A model generated the notes under the pieces. That model searched no databases. It saw only the letters and a list, made by a program, of their open reading frames with translations, and was not told the DNA's origin. Of a stretch of DNA of 64,000 nucleotides, positions 53,270 to 63,167 are shown one piece after another (the stretch's first letter is position 1; every line of letters starts with the position of its first letter). The stretch comes from Leishmania infantum JPCM5 (lineage: Eukaryota > Euglenozoa > Kinetoplastea > Trypanosomatida > Trypanosomatidae): NCBI RefSeq assembly GCF_000002875.2, contig NC_009420.2, forward strand, positions 2,480,320-2,544,319, given 5' to 3'. Made by a program: the position numbers and the translations under genes.

Positions 53270-56200
53270 CGCTTACCGAGAGGGAGAGACGCGGGAGATG
53301 AAGGGGGGGAGGGTGACGAGGACTGGCGTGCACTCGCTCCAGTGGATTGCCTACCTTGCCTTTGTACGGAGAACAAGAGATGATCAGTCGCGCTGAGTCA
53401 GAGAAGAAAAAAGCGCGCGGGGGCGCACATGAACGACGAAGACAGAACACAAACGATGAACGGCGGGAAGCGGCAGCGGGAGCAAGTGGGAGGGAGCACG
53501 AAACCAATGTCGCCGCCCCCGCTCTATCACATCACACCGAGCTTCACCGACCAGCAGTCGCGCGTGTGTGCGGGAAGGGCCAAGGGAAGGGATGTGTCAC
53601 GGAAGGGCTCTCCATGGCGGTGCGGAGGCGGCATCGTGTCACAAAGGACGGTAAAGCGCGCATGTGTGCATCACATGTTGAAGGGATAGCGGAGGGGGCC
53701 AGGAGGCGAGCGAGAGAGGGAGAGAGGAAAGAGCGAGAGAGCGATGCATGCTGAATAGAGGGAGCAGATGAATGATCAAGGCGATCGCAACGAAGGCGTT
53801 GCCTTGCTGCGACACAACGCGGCAGCTGTGCAAGACCCATGCGCGGCAGGCCCAACTTTTTCTCTGGCCGAGAAAGAAGGGCCCTTCAAGCGATAAGAGA
53901 GAGGCAAAGTAGATCTAACGGGCACCCTGGCAGCTGATGCGCACCGTTGCGGAATGCGTTCGAGTGGACGGCGCGCGTGTTCTCAGCTCACACGTCGAGC
54001 GAGCGCACAAAGGCTGCTAGCTCAGCCTGATGTGGGTTTCACTAATGTAGGCATGGAGGAGGACGACGACATGGCATCACACATTCCGACAACGGCACCA
54101 AAGAGCGCGAAGACACACACACACACACACAAGCAAACGCGTCGCCGGCGTGCGAGCAGGGCTCGGACAAGAAACACCCCGCCCCGCATCAGGCGCCTAT
54201 ACATCCCGCCGGCGTACCATCTGCTGCGGTAGCAAGTCGCCGTGCGCTCTCACGCGGCCATACAACGCGTCAGCGCCACCAGAGCAACACAGCACAGAAA
54301 GAGTGCGATGCAGTACGATGCAGCGACACTCAAGAGATGGGGTTGGGCAAAGAAGGAGGGACGACAGGACTGTTTTGCGCGCTATCCTCGCCTGCTTACC
54401 TTTTTTTTTTCATTTTTTTTGTCGAAACGTCGTTTCGCCTTCGTTCACATCACACCGTACGGCTGCACTCAAATCGCCGCAGCATGTCTCTCCACGCGGG
54501 TCCCCCGCCCATTATAAGACACGAAGACGACAACAAAGCTCGTGAACAGCCACCACAAAAAGGCACGCCAGAGGCCCCCCCGCGCACAACAGAGAAACAG
54601 ACAAGCGCACGCTAACAGTGTAGAGAAGAGTTAGTGCCCAGGACACTGGAAGCAGCACAGATGCGCGCACGCATTTCGCAACTAAGGTATATTCACTCCC
54701 TCGAACGCGCACGCGCTCATTCGTACACCGCTTCACGGGTCTCCGCTCTCTCCGCATCTACTCCTCCATGGTCAGACTCGTGAAAGAAGCAGAGAGAAAG
54801 ACAGAGGTGAGCTGACATCGTGAAGAGTGCACACTTGCAGGCACCAGACACGAGAGAGAAGACATACTGCCAATGCCATAGTCGCCCTTCACCGCGTCTT
54901 GTTGCACCCAACGGGGTGGGCGTCGGGGCGCCTCGCATTGCCACCCCGAAAAGCGTCGAAATTGCGTACCTACCGTCACTCTCGGCGGGATGTCCTTCTT
55001 TTGCAGGTTTCCGCTCTGCACAGCTGTTTGCCTTGCTCTCCTTCAGTGCAGGTATAAGAATGACCACGTCCTCACTCTCTCAAGTCCTTCTGAGCGCGTG
55101 CATGTGTGGTTGTGAGAGCTTCTCCGTACGCCCAGACGGAAGCGCTATGATGGCACACGCGCAAGACAATGGCTAGCTGTGCAGGAGGCTCTCGCCTCTA
55201 GGTCACTGCTGTTGTGTGGTCATGTAGGAAACAGCTTGGATGCCTGTGTGAGTGTGTTTGAGTGTGTACCTTGATTGAGCCCTGCTGTCCCCTCAAAAAA
55301 AACGGTGCTCGAGAAGCTCGAGGGAGAGGGAGAGGTCAAAGAAAGCGACGCAAGAGCGCGCCGCCGGCGATGGTGCTGGTGGCGAGAGGGAGGGCCGAGT
55401 GCGTGAAGGGGCGATCACCTTTTACGAAGAAACAGAAATCCCACGGTGCTAGAAAAGCAAGTCAGCACACGCCGCACAGCAAACGACAAAGGAGACAAAA
55501 AAAAAGCGGCCGAGCATGCGCGCGTGCTCGGTTGCTCACAGGGGCCACACACGCGGGCACACTCCCACCTATGCGCAAGGACCACTCTTCTCTTACGGCG
55601 CCATGGCTCACGGATGAAACGAGTGAGCGAGAGAGAGACGAACGCCTGAAGGGGGAGGGGAGGGGGGCCAAGGAATCAGAGGGGGAACACAACACGCACA
55701 CGCACAAAAATGAACATTCAAGATACAGAGGAAGGTGGGAGGCATCACGAGTTTTTCTTGTTGGTCTTTTCGGTGCAAGACGCGCAGGATGTGGTTTGAT
55801 GTTTGTTCTGACGCCTGCGACTCTCGAAGAGATGGCGGTGTGTCGAACCCATGCCGGAAAGAGCAACCTTGGAGGACTCGCCATACACCCACACCACAGC
55901 ACTGGCAGGGACACAGACAGACACACAACCATGCCAATGACGGCCCCGCGTACCTACGCTGTGACGCGTCCTTCATTTCTCCTCGAGAGAGAGGGAATGA
56001 GGGGAGAGAGGTGCGCGCGATGCGGGCGCTCTCTTCTGTTCTTCGAAGATGTGCTGAACAGAGGCAAGGAGGTGGGGGTGATGGGGCAGGAACACAAACA
56101 TTTCGCTGTGTGTGTTTGGGCGTATCAGCTGAGAGAGGGGGAAGAGGGAGGAGGGAGGCAGCAAGGGAGACGGACGGGCTTGCTGTGCGGAGGCTCACAC

Positions 56201-56653
56201 ACACACACACACACGATCACGCGCGCAAACGAGGTCAAAGACACGCTCCGATTCTCTCGGAAGAGAGGAGGGGAGAGAGAGGAGGAGCGCGAAGAGGATA
56301 CGGCGGGAGCAAACAAATATATATATATATATATACATACATATATATATATAACGAACAAGATCGAAATGAAGGAACCAAAAAGTCATAAGAGGAAGAG
56401 GCATGCAGAAAGATATGCTATCCACGGCGGCGGCGGCGGCAGGGGGGCGTGGGTGAGGAAGGCGAGCTGTGAGGACAACCGTGTGCCACGGCACCACGGT
56501 GCGCCTCTCCAGTACACGCACCGGCACACGGGGTCCACTAGACAATCTCCTACCTCGTCTCTGCAGGGTGGGAGGGGGCTGGGGAGATGCTGGGGCTGAC
56601 GTTTGCGATGCTCATCACGTAAAGATGGCGGTAAGAGGCACGCCTGCATATTG
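53270..56653. other. Long intergenic stretch with purine-rich and TA/CA repeats
   Basis: A 3.4-kb region with no supportable gene. It has CA tracts (54113-54130, 56192-56213), T-rich runs (54402-54420) and a TA microsatellite (56318-56352). A 445-codon plus-strand open frame (55262-56599) is a product of purine-rich composition. Confidence 0.55.
56318..56352. repeat. (TA)n microsatellite, interrupted
   Basis: About 35 bp of alternating TA with a short ACATAC interruption, in the spacer downstream of the RG-protein gene. Similar shorter tracts lie at 28609-28626, 32023-32038, 59319-59336 and 59706-59721. Confidence 0.95.
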
Positions 56654-56893
56654 CTAGTACGGACGTTGGTAAGACGTGTTGGGCCCGTAACCGCCGCGGT
56701 ACGCGTGTGGTGGCGGGGCGTCGTAGTGGTGATGCTGTGGTGGGGGCGGTGCACCATAGTGATAGTGCGACGGTGGGGGCGCCCCTCCGCACTGATGCGA
56801 TGGGGGCGGTGCTCCGTGATGGTGGTGCGGATTCAGTGAATTATAGGGGTTGTGTGGAGGGTAGAAATACGGTGGACCTCCCCGTCCACTGTC
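56654..56893 (-). other. In-frame 79-codon extension after tandem UGA stops of the RG protein gene
   Basis: Immediately after CGA-TGA-TGA the same frame stays open for 79 codons, then ends in TAG at 56654-56656. The encoded segment is typical of RNA-binding-protein tails: it opens with DSGRGGPPYFYPP, continues with four imperfect GAPPP-SHYHY-type units rich in His, Pro, Tyr and Gly, and closes with YRGGYG and RPY. It contains no Met, so it is not a separate gene. It is either the former C-terminus cut off by recent stops, a readthrough extension, or a sequence error at the stops. Confidence 0.6.
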
Positions 56894-56896
56894 TCA

Positions 56897-57742
56897 TCAT
56901 CGACCACGACCGCGACCACGACCACGGCCTCGTGACAGGGGTGTGAGGTCTGCGTATAGGTCGAACTCCTCGTCCGGGTCCGGGAGCGCTGAGAACAGGA
57001 AGGTCTCCTTCTTTTCCACCTTCGCCGGTGGCTGCTCGCTCGAAACATCATCGCGCTCACGAGAGAGAGCCGCCTCTTCAGCCAAATCTGGTATGGAGGA
57101 TGGGGCGGGCGCCGTGGAGGGTCGCAGGGACGGTGTGGGAGCCGCGCTGGGCTGGTTGGAGAGATTGCGAGACTCTGTCGGGTCGGTGCCCACAGTGGTG
57201 GTAGGCATCTCCTCCTTCTTGACATTCGGCGACGAGTCGGCAGGTGGTGCGGCGGTGGTAGATTCGACATGGGTGGTGGCCGTTGAGGTCACCTCGGCGA
57301 CCGTGTCGCGCTCTGCCTTCAGCTCATCCCTCTTCTTTGCCATACGAGCCTTGAAGGCGCTAAAGCTGAGTGTTGTTGCATTAGGGGCGGTGGAGCTCGT
57401 GCCGCTGCCGCTGGCCATCCCCTGGGTAGCGGTGCCGCTTTCGTGAGACGAGGCGGCGCTAGCAGTCGCCTGCTCAGCGGTCACACTGCTAGCCTCCAGG
57501 GCCCGGGCGACGGCCTCTAGCACCTCGGGCTTTACGTCCGCACGACTGCTCAGCAGGCTTTGCAGGGCCGTCAAAGCAGCTGTTGCGACGGTCGCCGGTG
57601 TGGCTGGGAGGGTGACAACAGCGTCCGACGCCTCCCGCGTGAGCACCTTCATGTCCTCGACATCGATGTGGCTGTTTTCTTCATATGGCTGCAGCACCAG
57701 CTTCACGTGCTCGCGCACCTCGCGCTTGTTCGACAAGGACAT
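56897..57742 (-). CDS. Hypothetical protein with RG-repeat C-terminus (possible RNA-binding protein)
   Basis: A 281-residue protein. Residues 1-100 are helical (KREVREHVKLVLQPYEEN, then ATAALTALQSLL and VLEAVARALEAS), with no family I can name. A Ser/Thr/Ala-rich region follows with one basic helix (FSAFKARMAKKRDELKAERD) at about 128-148, then a Pro/Ser linker, an acidic hydrophobic motif (FLFSALPDPDEEFDLYADL) at about 247-266, and finally a run of RG dipeptides before TGA-TGA. RG tails bind RNA and are methylated by PRMTs in trypanosomatids. The segment right after the stops extends the same compositional theme in frame (56654-56893), so the annotated end may be artificial. The start is the ATG at 57742. 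Confidence 0.75.
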   Translation of the reverse strand: MSLSNKREVREHVKLVLQPYEENSHIDVEDMKVLTREASDAVVTLPATPATVATAALTALQSLLSSRADVKPEVLEAVARALEASSVTAEQATASAASSHESGTATQGMASGSGTSSTAPNATTLSFSAFKARMAKKRDELKAERDTVAEVTSTATTHVESTTAAPPADSSPNVKKEEMPTTTVGTDPTESRNLSNQPSAAPTPSLRPSTAPAPSSIPDLAEEAALSRERDDVSSEQPPAKVEKKETFLFSALPDPDEEFDLYADLTPLSRGRGRGRGRGR

Positions 57743-58577
57743 TGGAGAAGCGGAGCTAGGGAGGAAAGGGTGAGGGCCGGGGGACGGGGACGGGGGGAGG
57801 GGGTTCTACGCGGGCGTGTTGCGCAGGAACCAACTGTTTTACACCTACTTGGTGCAGCGGCGCACCACTAGTTCAATGCTGGATGCACAGATGGTCCTGT
57901 CCCTCAGAGAAGGCGCCTGGCACAGCACAGAGGCGAATCGTGTAACCCAAAGCCACACGCACAGAGAGATCGGGGTGGGTGGAGGTTGAGTGAACTAAGA
58001 AAAGAAAGGAGGCAGATAGTGTGCAGTTAGGGAACTGCAGTATGGGCAGAAAAAACCTCGAGAGCGAAATGGGACAGGCAGAGCAGCTATGATGGACCTA
58101 CGCATGGTAATGGCGAAAGGTGACTTTGAGCGCAGCACGGCGAGGCCAGAGGGAAGATGCGGTGCTCGTCAGTGTCGTTGGCCATTTTCGAGAACAGAGC
58201 GATGATAGATGCGCTTCGAATCGTGGACGTGATCGCTACACATGCTTTTCTACCTCTTCTGTCTTCCCAGGTTTCGCGGCTGCAGAAGCACAGGTGAGGA
58301 AGGGAGTAAAGGGGCGGGAACAGCGGGGGGCCTGAGGGGCAGCGTCGAAGCACATCACTACAAGTTCTGGCTTTGGCATGCGCCTTGCTTTCGAAAAAAA
58401 AAAAACGAAATTTTTTTGTCTGTACTCTTGGAAAGAAACGTCATCGTTCCACAAAAGGGAGCAATACAGTAAGACATGAAGAGGGGGGGGGGGCATAACT
58501 AGCCACGCGCGCATCGTCGCAGAGATGCGGATGAGCGCTCAGGGAGTTCAGCGCAGCGCTTCGTAACGGTAGCAGCG
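57743..58577. other. Intergenic / UTRs, no gene seen
   Basis: Spacer with an A run (58396-58407) and a G run (58484-58493). Nothing coding. Confidence 0.55.
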
Positions 58578-59159
58578 TTACGCAAACCGGTCCGCCACCT
58601 GCCACATCTTGATGCGGTACTCTGCTACTGGGTTGGTCACAAAGTTTTTCTCGTACAGTGCCTCACGAACACGCTGCTGGTCGCGCTGATGACGGAGCTC
58701 ATCGTGCGAGTACAGCTGGTTGCGCTGGAAGTCGCGCTGGAAGTACCGCTCGCGGGCAACAAACTTGGTGAAATTATTCCACACCAGCATTGCAGCAAAG
58801 CACGTCCAGAAGGACCAGCGGACGGACGTGCCGGTTTTGTTCAGGAGGCGGGTGTAGAGGAAGTTCACGAAGGTGGCACCAAAGAGGCTCGTAACGAGCA
58901 CCGGGGTGCAGCGGGCGTTCGTGTTCATGATGGTGCGCAGGTTCCAGTGCGACTCGCCATCCTCCGGCTTAAACACACGCTCGACCAAGCCGGCGTTCGG
59001 CACCTCGTTGTTCTCCAAGAAGAAGTCGAATTGGCGGAAGTTGGGCTCGAAGCAGTTGTCTACCATGACCGTCGGCACCGACCCGTGCCAGTTGAACGAT
59101 GTGGGGCCATTGCCCTTGCCAATCATAAAGTGACCCTGAGCTCCGCTGCCGCCTGACAT
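58578..59159 (-). CDS. Hypothetical two-span membrane protein, possibly mitochondrial
   Basis: A 193-residue protein I do not recognise. The start is the ATG at 59159 (MSGGSGAQGH). The first 85 residues are soluble and aromatic-rich (FEPNFRQFDFFLENNEVPN). Two hydrophobic segments follow at about 88-108 (CTPVLVTSLFGATFVNFLYTRLL) and 114-133 (VRWSFWTCFAAMLVWNNFTKFV), then a strongly charged C-terminal helix (RERYFQRDFQRNQLYSHDELRHQRDQQRVREALYE segment region) of about 55 residues. The layout (short soluble N-terminus, hairpin, long charged amphipathic helix) is common among small kinetoplastid-specific subunits of mitochondrial inner-membrane complexes, but this is only an analogy. No targeting peptide is obvious. 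Confidence 0.7.
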   Translation of the reverse strand: MSGGSGAQGHFMIGKGNGPTSFNWHGSVPTVMVDNCFEPNFRQFDFFLENNEVPNAGLVERVFKPEDGESHWNLRTIMNTNARCTPVLVTSLFGATFVNFLYTRLLNKTGTSVRWSFWTCFAAMLVWNNFTKFVARERYFQRDFQRNQLYSHDELRHQRDQQRVREALYEKNFVTNPVAEYRIKMWQVADRFA

Positions 59160-60422
59160 TGTGCCGAGAGGGTCAACGGGGCGCGCGCTAAAGAGATCGA
59201 AAGGAAAAACGACTAGGGGATGGAGGGACGAGGTATGCGCAGTACGAAACGCGGGCACACACTGAGTCTACTGGAGATGGGCAGGTCCTATGTACGCCAA
59301 AAAAAAACAATTGTTCGTATATATATATATATATATGTAGGTGTGTGTGTGTTATACAAATATATGCATATATCTTTTACCGTGCACACAGTACAATGGA
59401 AGCAGAGAAAGAGAGACAACGCAAAAGAAAGGAAAACAGGGGAGGAAGGAGAGAGTTGTTGACGCTGACGCACTGCTCTACGATCACGCTAGATAGGGCA
59501 GCAACGGCTCAAACGAAACGCGCGTTTCCCCTTGCTACTAGTTTTTATAGCTCGTGTGCGCTGAGAAAAAACAGCCGATTGGAGCATTCGCAAAAAGGAG
59601 GGAAGAAAGAAGAAGCGATACCTAGTAGGATGTGCGATGACGTGTCTATCGGCACAACTGTCCTATAAAAGCAGTTGCTACACCTGTACACGTGAGTGTG
59701 TGGGGTATATATATATATATAGCTGTAGGAAATAAAGAAGGACAAACTATCAGCTTTTTAGTCGCGAAGACAGGCGGAGAGGACGGAATGGACGAGATGG
59801 AGGAAAACGTAGCGATCAGGTCACTCAGGGACACGGAACAGCGCATGAGCGAACAACAAAAATGGAGAGAAAGGAGGTCATAAGAGCAGCGCATCTGTCG
59901 GTCAGGCAGGTCCGCCACGCCCCTCCATGGCAGCACACACTTCAGTTCAGATAGGTTGGGGAAGAGATGGGGGCTCTGCCTCGGTACCCCTCAGAAGAAA
60001 GCGCGGCAGTGCACTGCGCGCCTGCACAGCGAGGCCTGCCTCTCTTTTCCGTGTGTGCGGTCGGCGCACCTGCTCTTGGTCGACTACGCGTGAGTTTGTG
60101 CATTCAGTTGTGCTGTCTCTTCTCTTGTTCACCTCGCAGGGGGGGGGTGCTGGTGTTTGAGTGTACATGGGAAAGTTGGAAGGAAGGAGAAGTAGCGCAA
60201 GAGAAGCCGAGAAGGCGACACGGCAAAAGGAAAACACACGCGCGCAAAGCCCCGTGCGAGTGCACAGGCGTACAAGCAAGTCTACATCATCGTAGAATAA
60301 AAAGAGCAGACGAACAGCAACCAGCAGCACCGCGCAACGCATACGCTGCAGACAAGCGCAGCAGTCCACACAGACAGACACCCTACGCCATGTGCACTGC
60401 CTATTCCACGAAATGCCCCTCC
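59160..60422. other. Intergenic / UTRs with two TA microsatellites
   Basis: TA tracts at 59319-59336 and about 59706-59721; a G run at 60140-60147. No gene seen. Confidence 0.6.
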
Positions 60423-62369
60423 TCAGGATTCCGGTGAGGAATAGGACATGCCCTGCGTGACAAGACGGGGTGGGGCGTAGAGCTCATAGTTGATGGCGCT
60501 GTTCATGTACTGACGAATCAGGTCTTTGAGCTCCTTGTTGTGGGCTCGTATCGTGTCGGTGTCGCTGATGAGCTGCTTTCGCTGCTGCAGCTGCGCGAGG
60601 TACTGACTAAGGCCGTCCTCCAGTGCCTCCCAGACCTGCAGGTGGTCCTTCGGCACCGTCTCGGCCATGTTGCGCCAGTAGTCCCTCTCTGCCGCACGCC
60701 GCTTTTCGGCAGTCCGCGTCTCGTTGGCGTTTTTGTTCTTCGCTGTTTCAGCTCTCGTCGCCATCGCCTTCTCCTCCGCCGCAGCGCGGTGGCTAAGGTA
60801 GGCCTGCAGCGCCTTGAGTGCTTCCTGCGGGTGGATGAGAGCGACCGTCTCATCCTCGTTTTCCACTAGAAAATACTCCAACATGTCCTCCACGTCGCTT
60901 GTGCGGTTGAGCCCCAACGTTGTCAGAATGCCCTCCACATCTGCCTGCTCTGCCGTCGTGCCTTGGACAGACCGGATTGCCTCCCGCACGTTGCTGTCGA
61001 CTAGGAATGACGCCTGCGACTTGAGGATGCTGAACAGCATCTGCGCCGCCTCCGACATCTCCACCTCCCGCGACTCTTCAGGGCGCTCGTCCAGCTCGTC
61101 CTTCTGCGCCTCCACCCCCATCTCCTCGCGAGGCCAGTAATGCAGCGCCGGCGGCTGCCACGGCATCTGCAGGAGCTCCTCATACACGACACGATCCGCC
61201 TGTAAGCACTCCTGCGCAAGCGCTTGGCACTTGTCGTGGTGGAGCTTCCACAGCTGCAGATACTTCGTTTTATCCTTTTTCTCGAACGTCGCAAACTTGC
61301 CTTGGGTGTCGGTGTACTGCTGATTCAACCGGTGCAGCTGCTTTGTCAAATCGTTGTTCGTGCGCTGAAACCGCTTCTCCGCGTCCTGGTAGCGCGCGAG
61401 CAGCGTCGCGAGCGTGTCCTGCAGTCGCGCGATCTTCTTCTTGTACTGCGCTTGTGCGATGCGGTTCTCTTTCACGCGCTCCCGCAGCACCTGCAAGTTG
61501 TACGTGAGGCGCTCGCCGTTGAGAAGGTAGTCGGCCTTTGACTTCTCTAGCTCCTCGCGCAACGCGTGCACGTCTGACTGGTGTTTGCGCTTCACATCGT
61601 TGAAATCCTCGTAGCCTGACTCGTATCGATCGTCGAGGTTCTGCTGCGCCTCTGCCAGCTTCTGCTCGCGCTGCTTGCGGTACTCCATCTCCTTCGTGCG
61701 CCGCGTCTTGACGAGCTCCTTTACTTCCTCGGCACACCGATCTAAGTATGCCCTGCGCTCTGCCTCGTATGTCTTCTCCACGTCCTGCAGCTTCGCCGTG
61801 TACTGCTGCAGGTAGTCATCCGTGCTAGCGCGCATTGTGTCGACGAGTCGGCTGACCTCCTCTTTGTTCCTCTGGAGCAGACCAACATACTCCTCCTCCC
61901 GCTGGTGCAGCTGCTCACGCAGCTCCAAGATGAGCTTCTCCTTCACGTTAACGAGCGCTTCGCATTCCTTGCGCTGCTCCTCGAGGGCTGCGTGGAGTTC
62001 GTGAGGGACGCCAAGGCGGTAGAGCGCCTCGAAATGTAAGTTCAGCGCGCCGTGTTGCGCATCGGCGCCGCTGCTTTCTTGGAGCTGTCCCAGTTGCTGC
62101 TGCACATCCTGTGCATGCTGACGACGCTGAGACTCCGCCACCTCGGCGGCAACACGGATGTTGGTGGCGGCGGAGACGTTTGCGTGGCGCAAAGCCCACA
62201 TTTCATAGCGAGTATCCAACGCTTTCTTCTCGGCTTCCGAGCGCGAGACCGCGCCGTTGGGCAGTCCAGCGTCGGACTCATTTTGCCCGTCGCGCGCGTG
62301 CAGTTTGGTTTGAATGCGTGCCCGCTGCGCAGCAATGCGCTCCTCCTGCTGCGGTGTTGCATCGGCCAT
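60423..62369 (-). CDS. DRC1: Dynein regulatory complex protein 1 (DRC1), nexin-link subunit
   Basis: A 648-residue, almost wholly coiled-coil protein matching DRC1 (CCDC164), the central scaffold of the axonemal nexin-dynein regulatory complex, in order and spacing. The N-terminal EERIAAQRARIQTKL is followed by a helix with AATNIRVAAEVAESQRR. The DRC1 core PHELHAALEEQRKECEALVN-VKEKLILELREQL-EEYVGLLQ corresponds to the conserved LL-EQ-ACA-LI-EKN-LI-ELQ-EL of animal DRC1. A later conserved block (FATFEKKDKTKYLQLWKLHH) and a C-terminal globular portion (EEYFLVENED region and VPKDHLQVWEALEDGLSQYL) complete the match. It is slightly shorter than the human protein (about 740). Expected role: flagellar motility. 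The start is the ATG at 62369 (MADATPQQEE), after a frame that is open upstream but low-complexity. Confidence 0.92.
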   Translation of the reverse strand: MADATPQQEERIAAQRARIQTKLHARDGQNESDAGLPNGAVSRSEAEKKALDTRYEMWALRHANVSAATNIRVAAEVAESQRRQHAQDVQQQLGQLQESSGADAQHGALNLHFEALYRLGVPHELHAALEEQRKECEALVNVKEKLILELREQLHQREEEYVGLLQRNKEEVSRLVDTMRASTDDYLQQYTAKLQDVEKTYEAERRAYLDRCAEEVKELVKTRRTKEMEYRKQREQKLAEAQQNLDDRYESGYEDFNDVKRKHQSDVHALREELEKSKADYLLNGERLTYNLQVLRERVKENRIAQAQYKKKIARLQDTLATLLARYQDAEKRFQRTNNDLTKQLHRLNQQYTDTQGKFATFEKKDKTKYLQLWKLHHDKCQALAQECLQADRVVYEELLQMPWQPPALHYWPREEMGVEAQKDELDERPEESREVEMSEAAQMLFSILKSQASFLVDSNVREAIRSVQGTTAEQADVEGILTTLGLNRTSDVEDMLEYFLVENEDETVALIHPQEALKALQAYLSHRAAAEEKAMATRAETAKNKNANETRTAEKRRAAERDYWRNMAETVPKDHLQVWEALEDGLSQYLAQLQQRKQLISDTDTIRAHNKELKDLIRQYMNSAINYELYAPPRLVTQGMSYSSPES

Positions 62370-63132
62370 GGGAGTGAAGCCCCAGAAATGGAGGAAAGGG
62401 GAGGGGCGAAGAACGATGATTTGAGAGCCGAAGGAGAGCGCCGAGTGACACTGAAGGGGAGGAGAAGTGGGGGGGGGAAGTGCGTGAAAGCGGCCGTTTT
62501 GTCGATGCGCCAGGCCGCAAGACAGGAAAACTGGAAGAGGTGTTTCTTCCCGCACCTGTTCTGTTTGGCTGATTGTGCGTGTGTGCTTGATACAGTATCC
62601 GTAGGAGTGGAGATGTCGTAGGCGCCGGGAAGAAAGGTAACGGAGGCACAAAGTAGGGAGAGCAGAGTGAGTGAGCCGGAGAAAGGCAATCAGGCAGAGG
62701 CTGCAGATGTCGCCTTCTTAGCAGCTGGCCAATCAGCTGGCGATGCCCCTGCCCAAAGAGTGTGAGCTGACAGACAGCATCGTCAAGTCCGGCTGCGCTG
62801 TCAACACGCCGATACAGAAGCCGACGACAACACGAGGTCGGTTAGCTCTGGCCCTGGATAGGGGTGAGGAGCTGCACACCCCAACCGTCTTGTGATGGGA
62901 GGGGTGCGAAACGAGAACGACTACATGGACAGAGAGAGAGACGGTAGGTGTTCCCCTTGCTCACTGTGCATCCGCCAGGTGAGTGCATATGTCTGTAGGT
63001 GCGCATGTACATCTGGGGTGCGTGGCTCATGTGTTGCACACATTCGCACGGACAACGGCAGACAAAGACAAAAAAGGAGGAGGATACAAAAGAAGGAAAA
63101 CATACAGCGAACGGGCACGAAAAGAAAAGAGG

Positions 63133-63167
<35 letters not shown>

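Noticed and set aside
55262..56599. 445-codon plus-strand open frame
   Set aside because: It arises from purine-rich, stop-poor sequence, is Arg/Gly/His-rich low complexity with no domain, opposes the transcription direction, and runs through a TA microsatellite.
62729..62896. Short plus-strand protein-like patch near the right end
   Set aside because: About 55 codons, no context, and the opposite strand is equally open; too little to call a gene or element.
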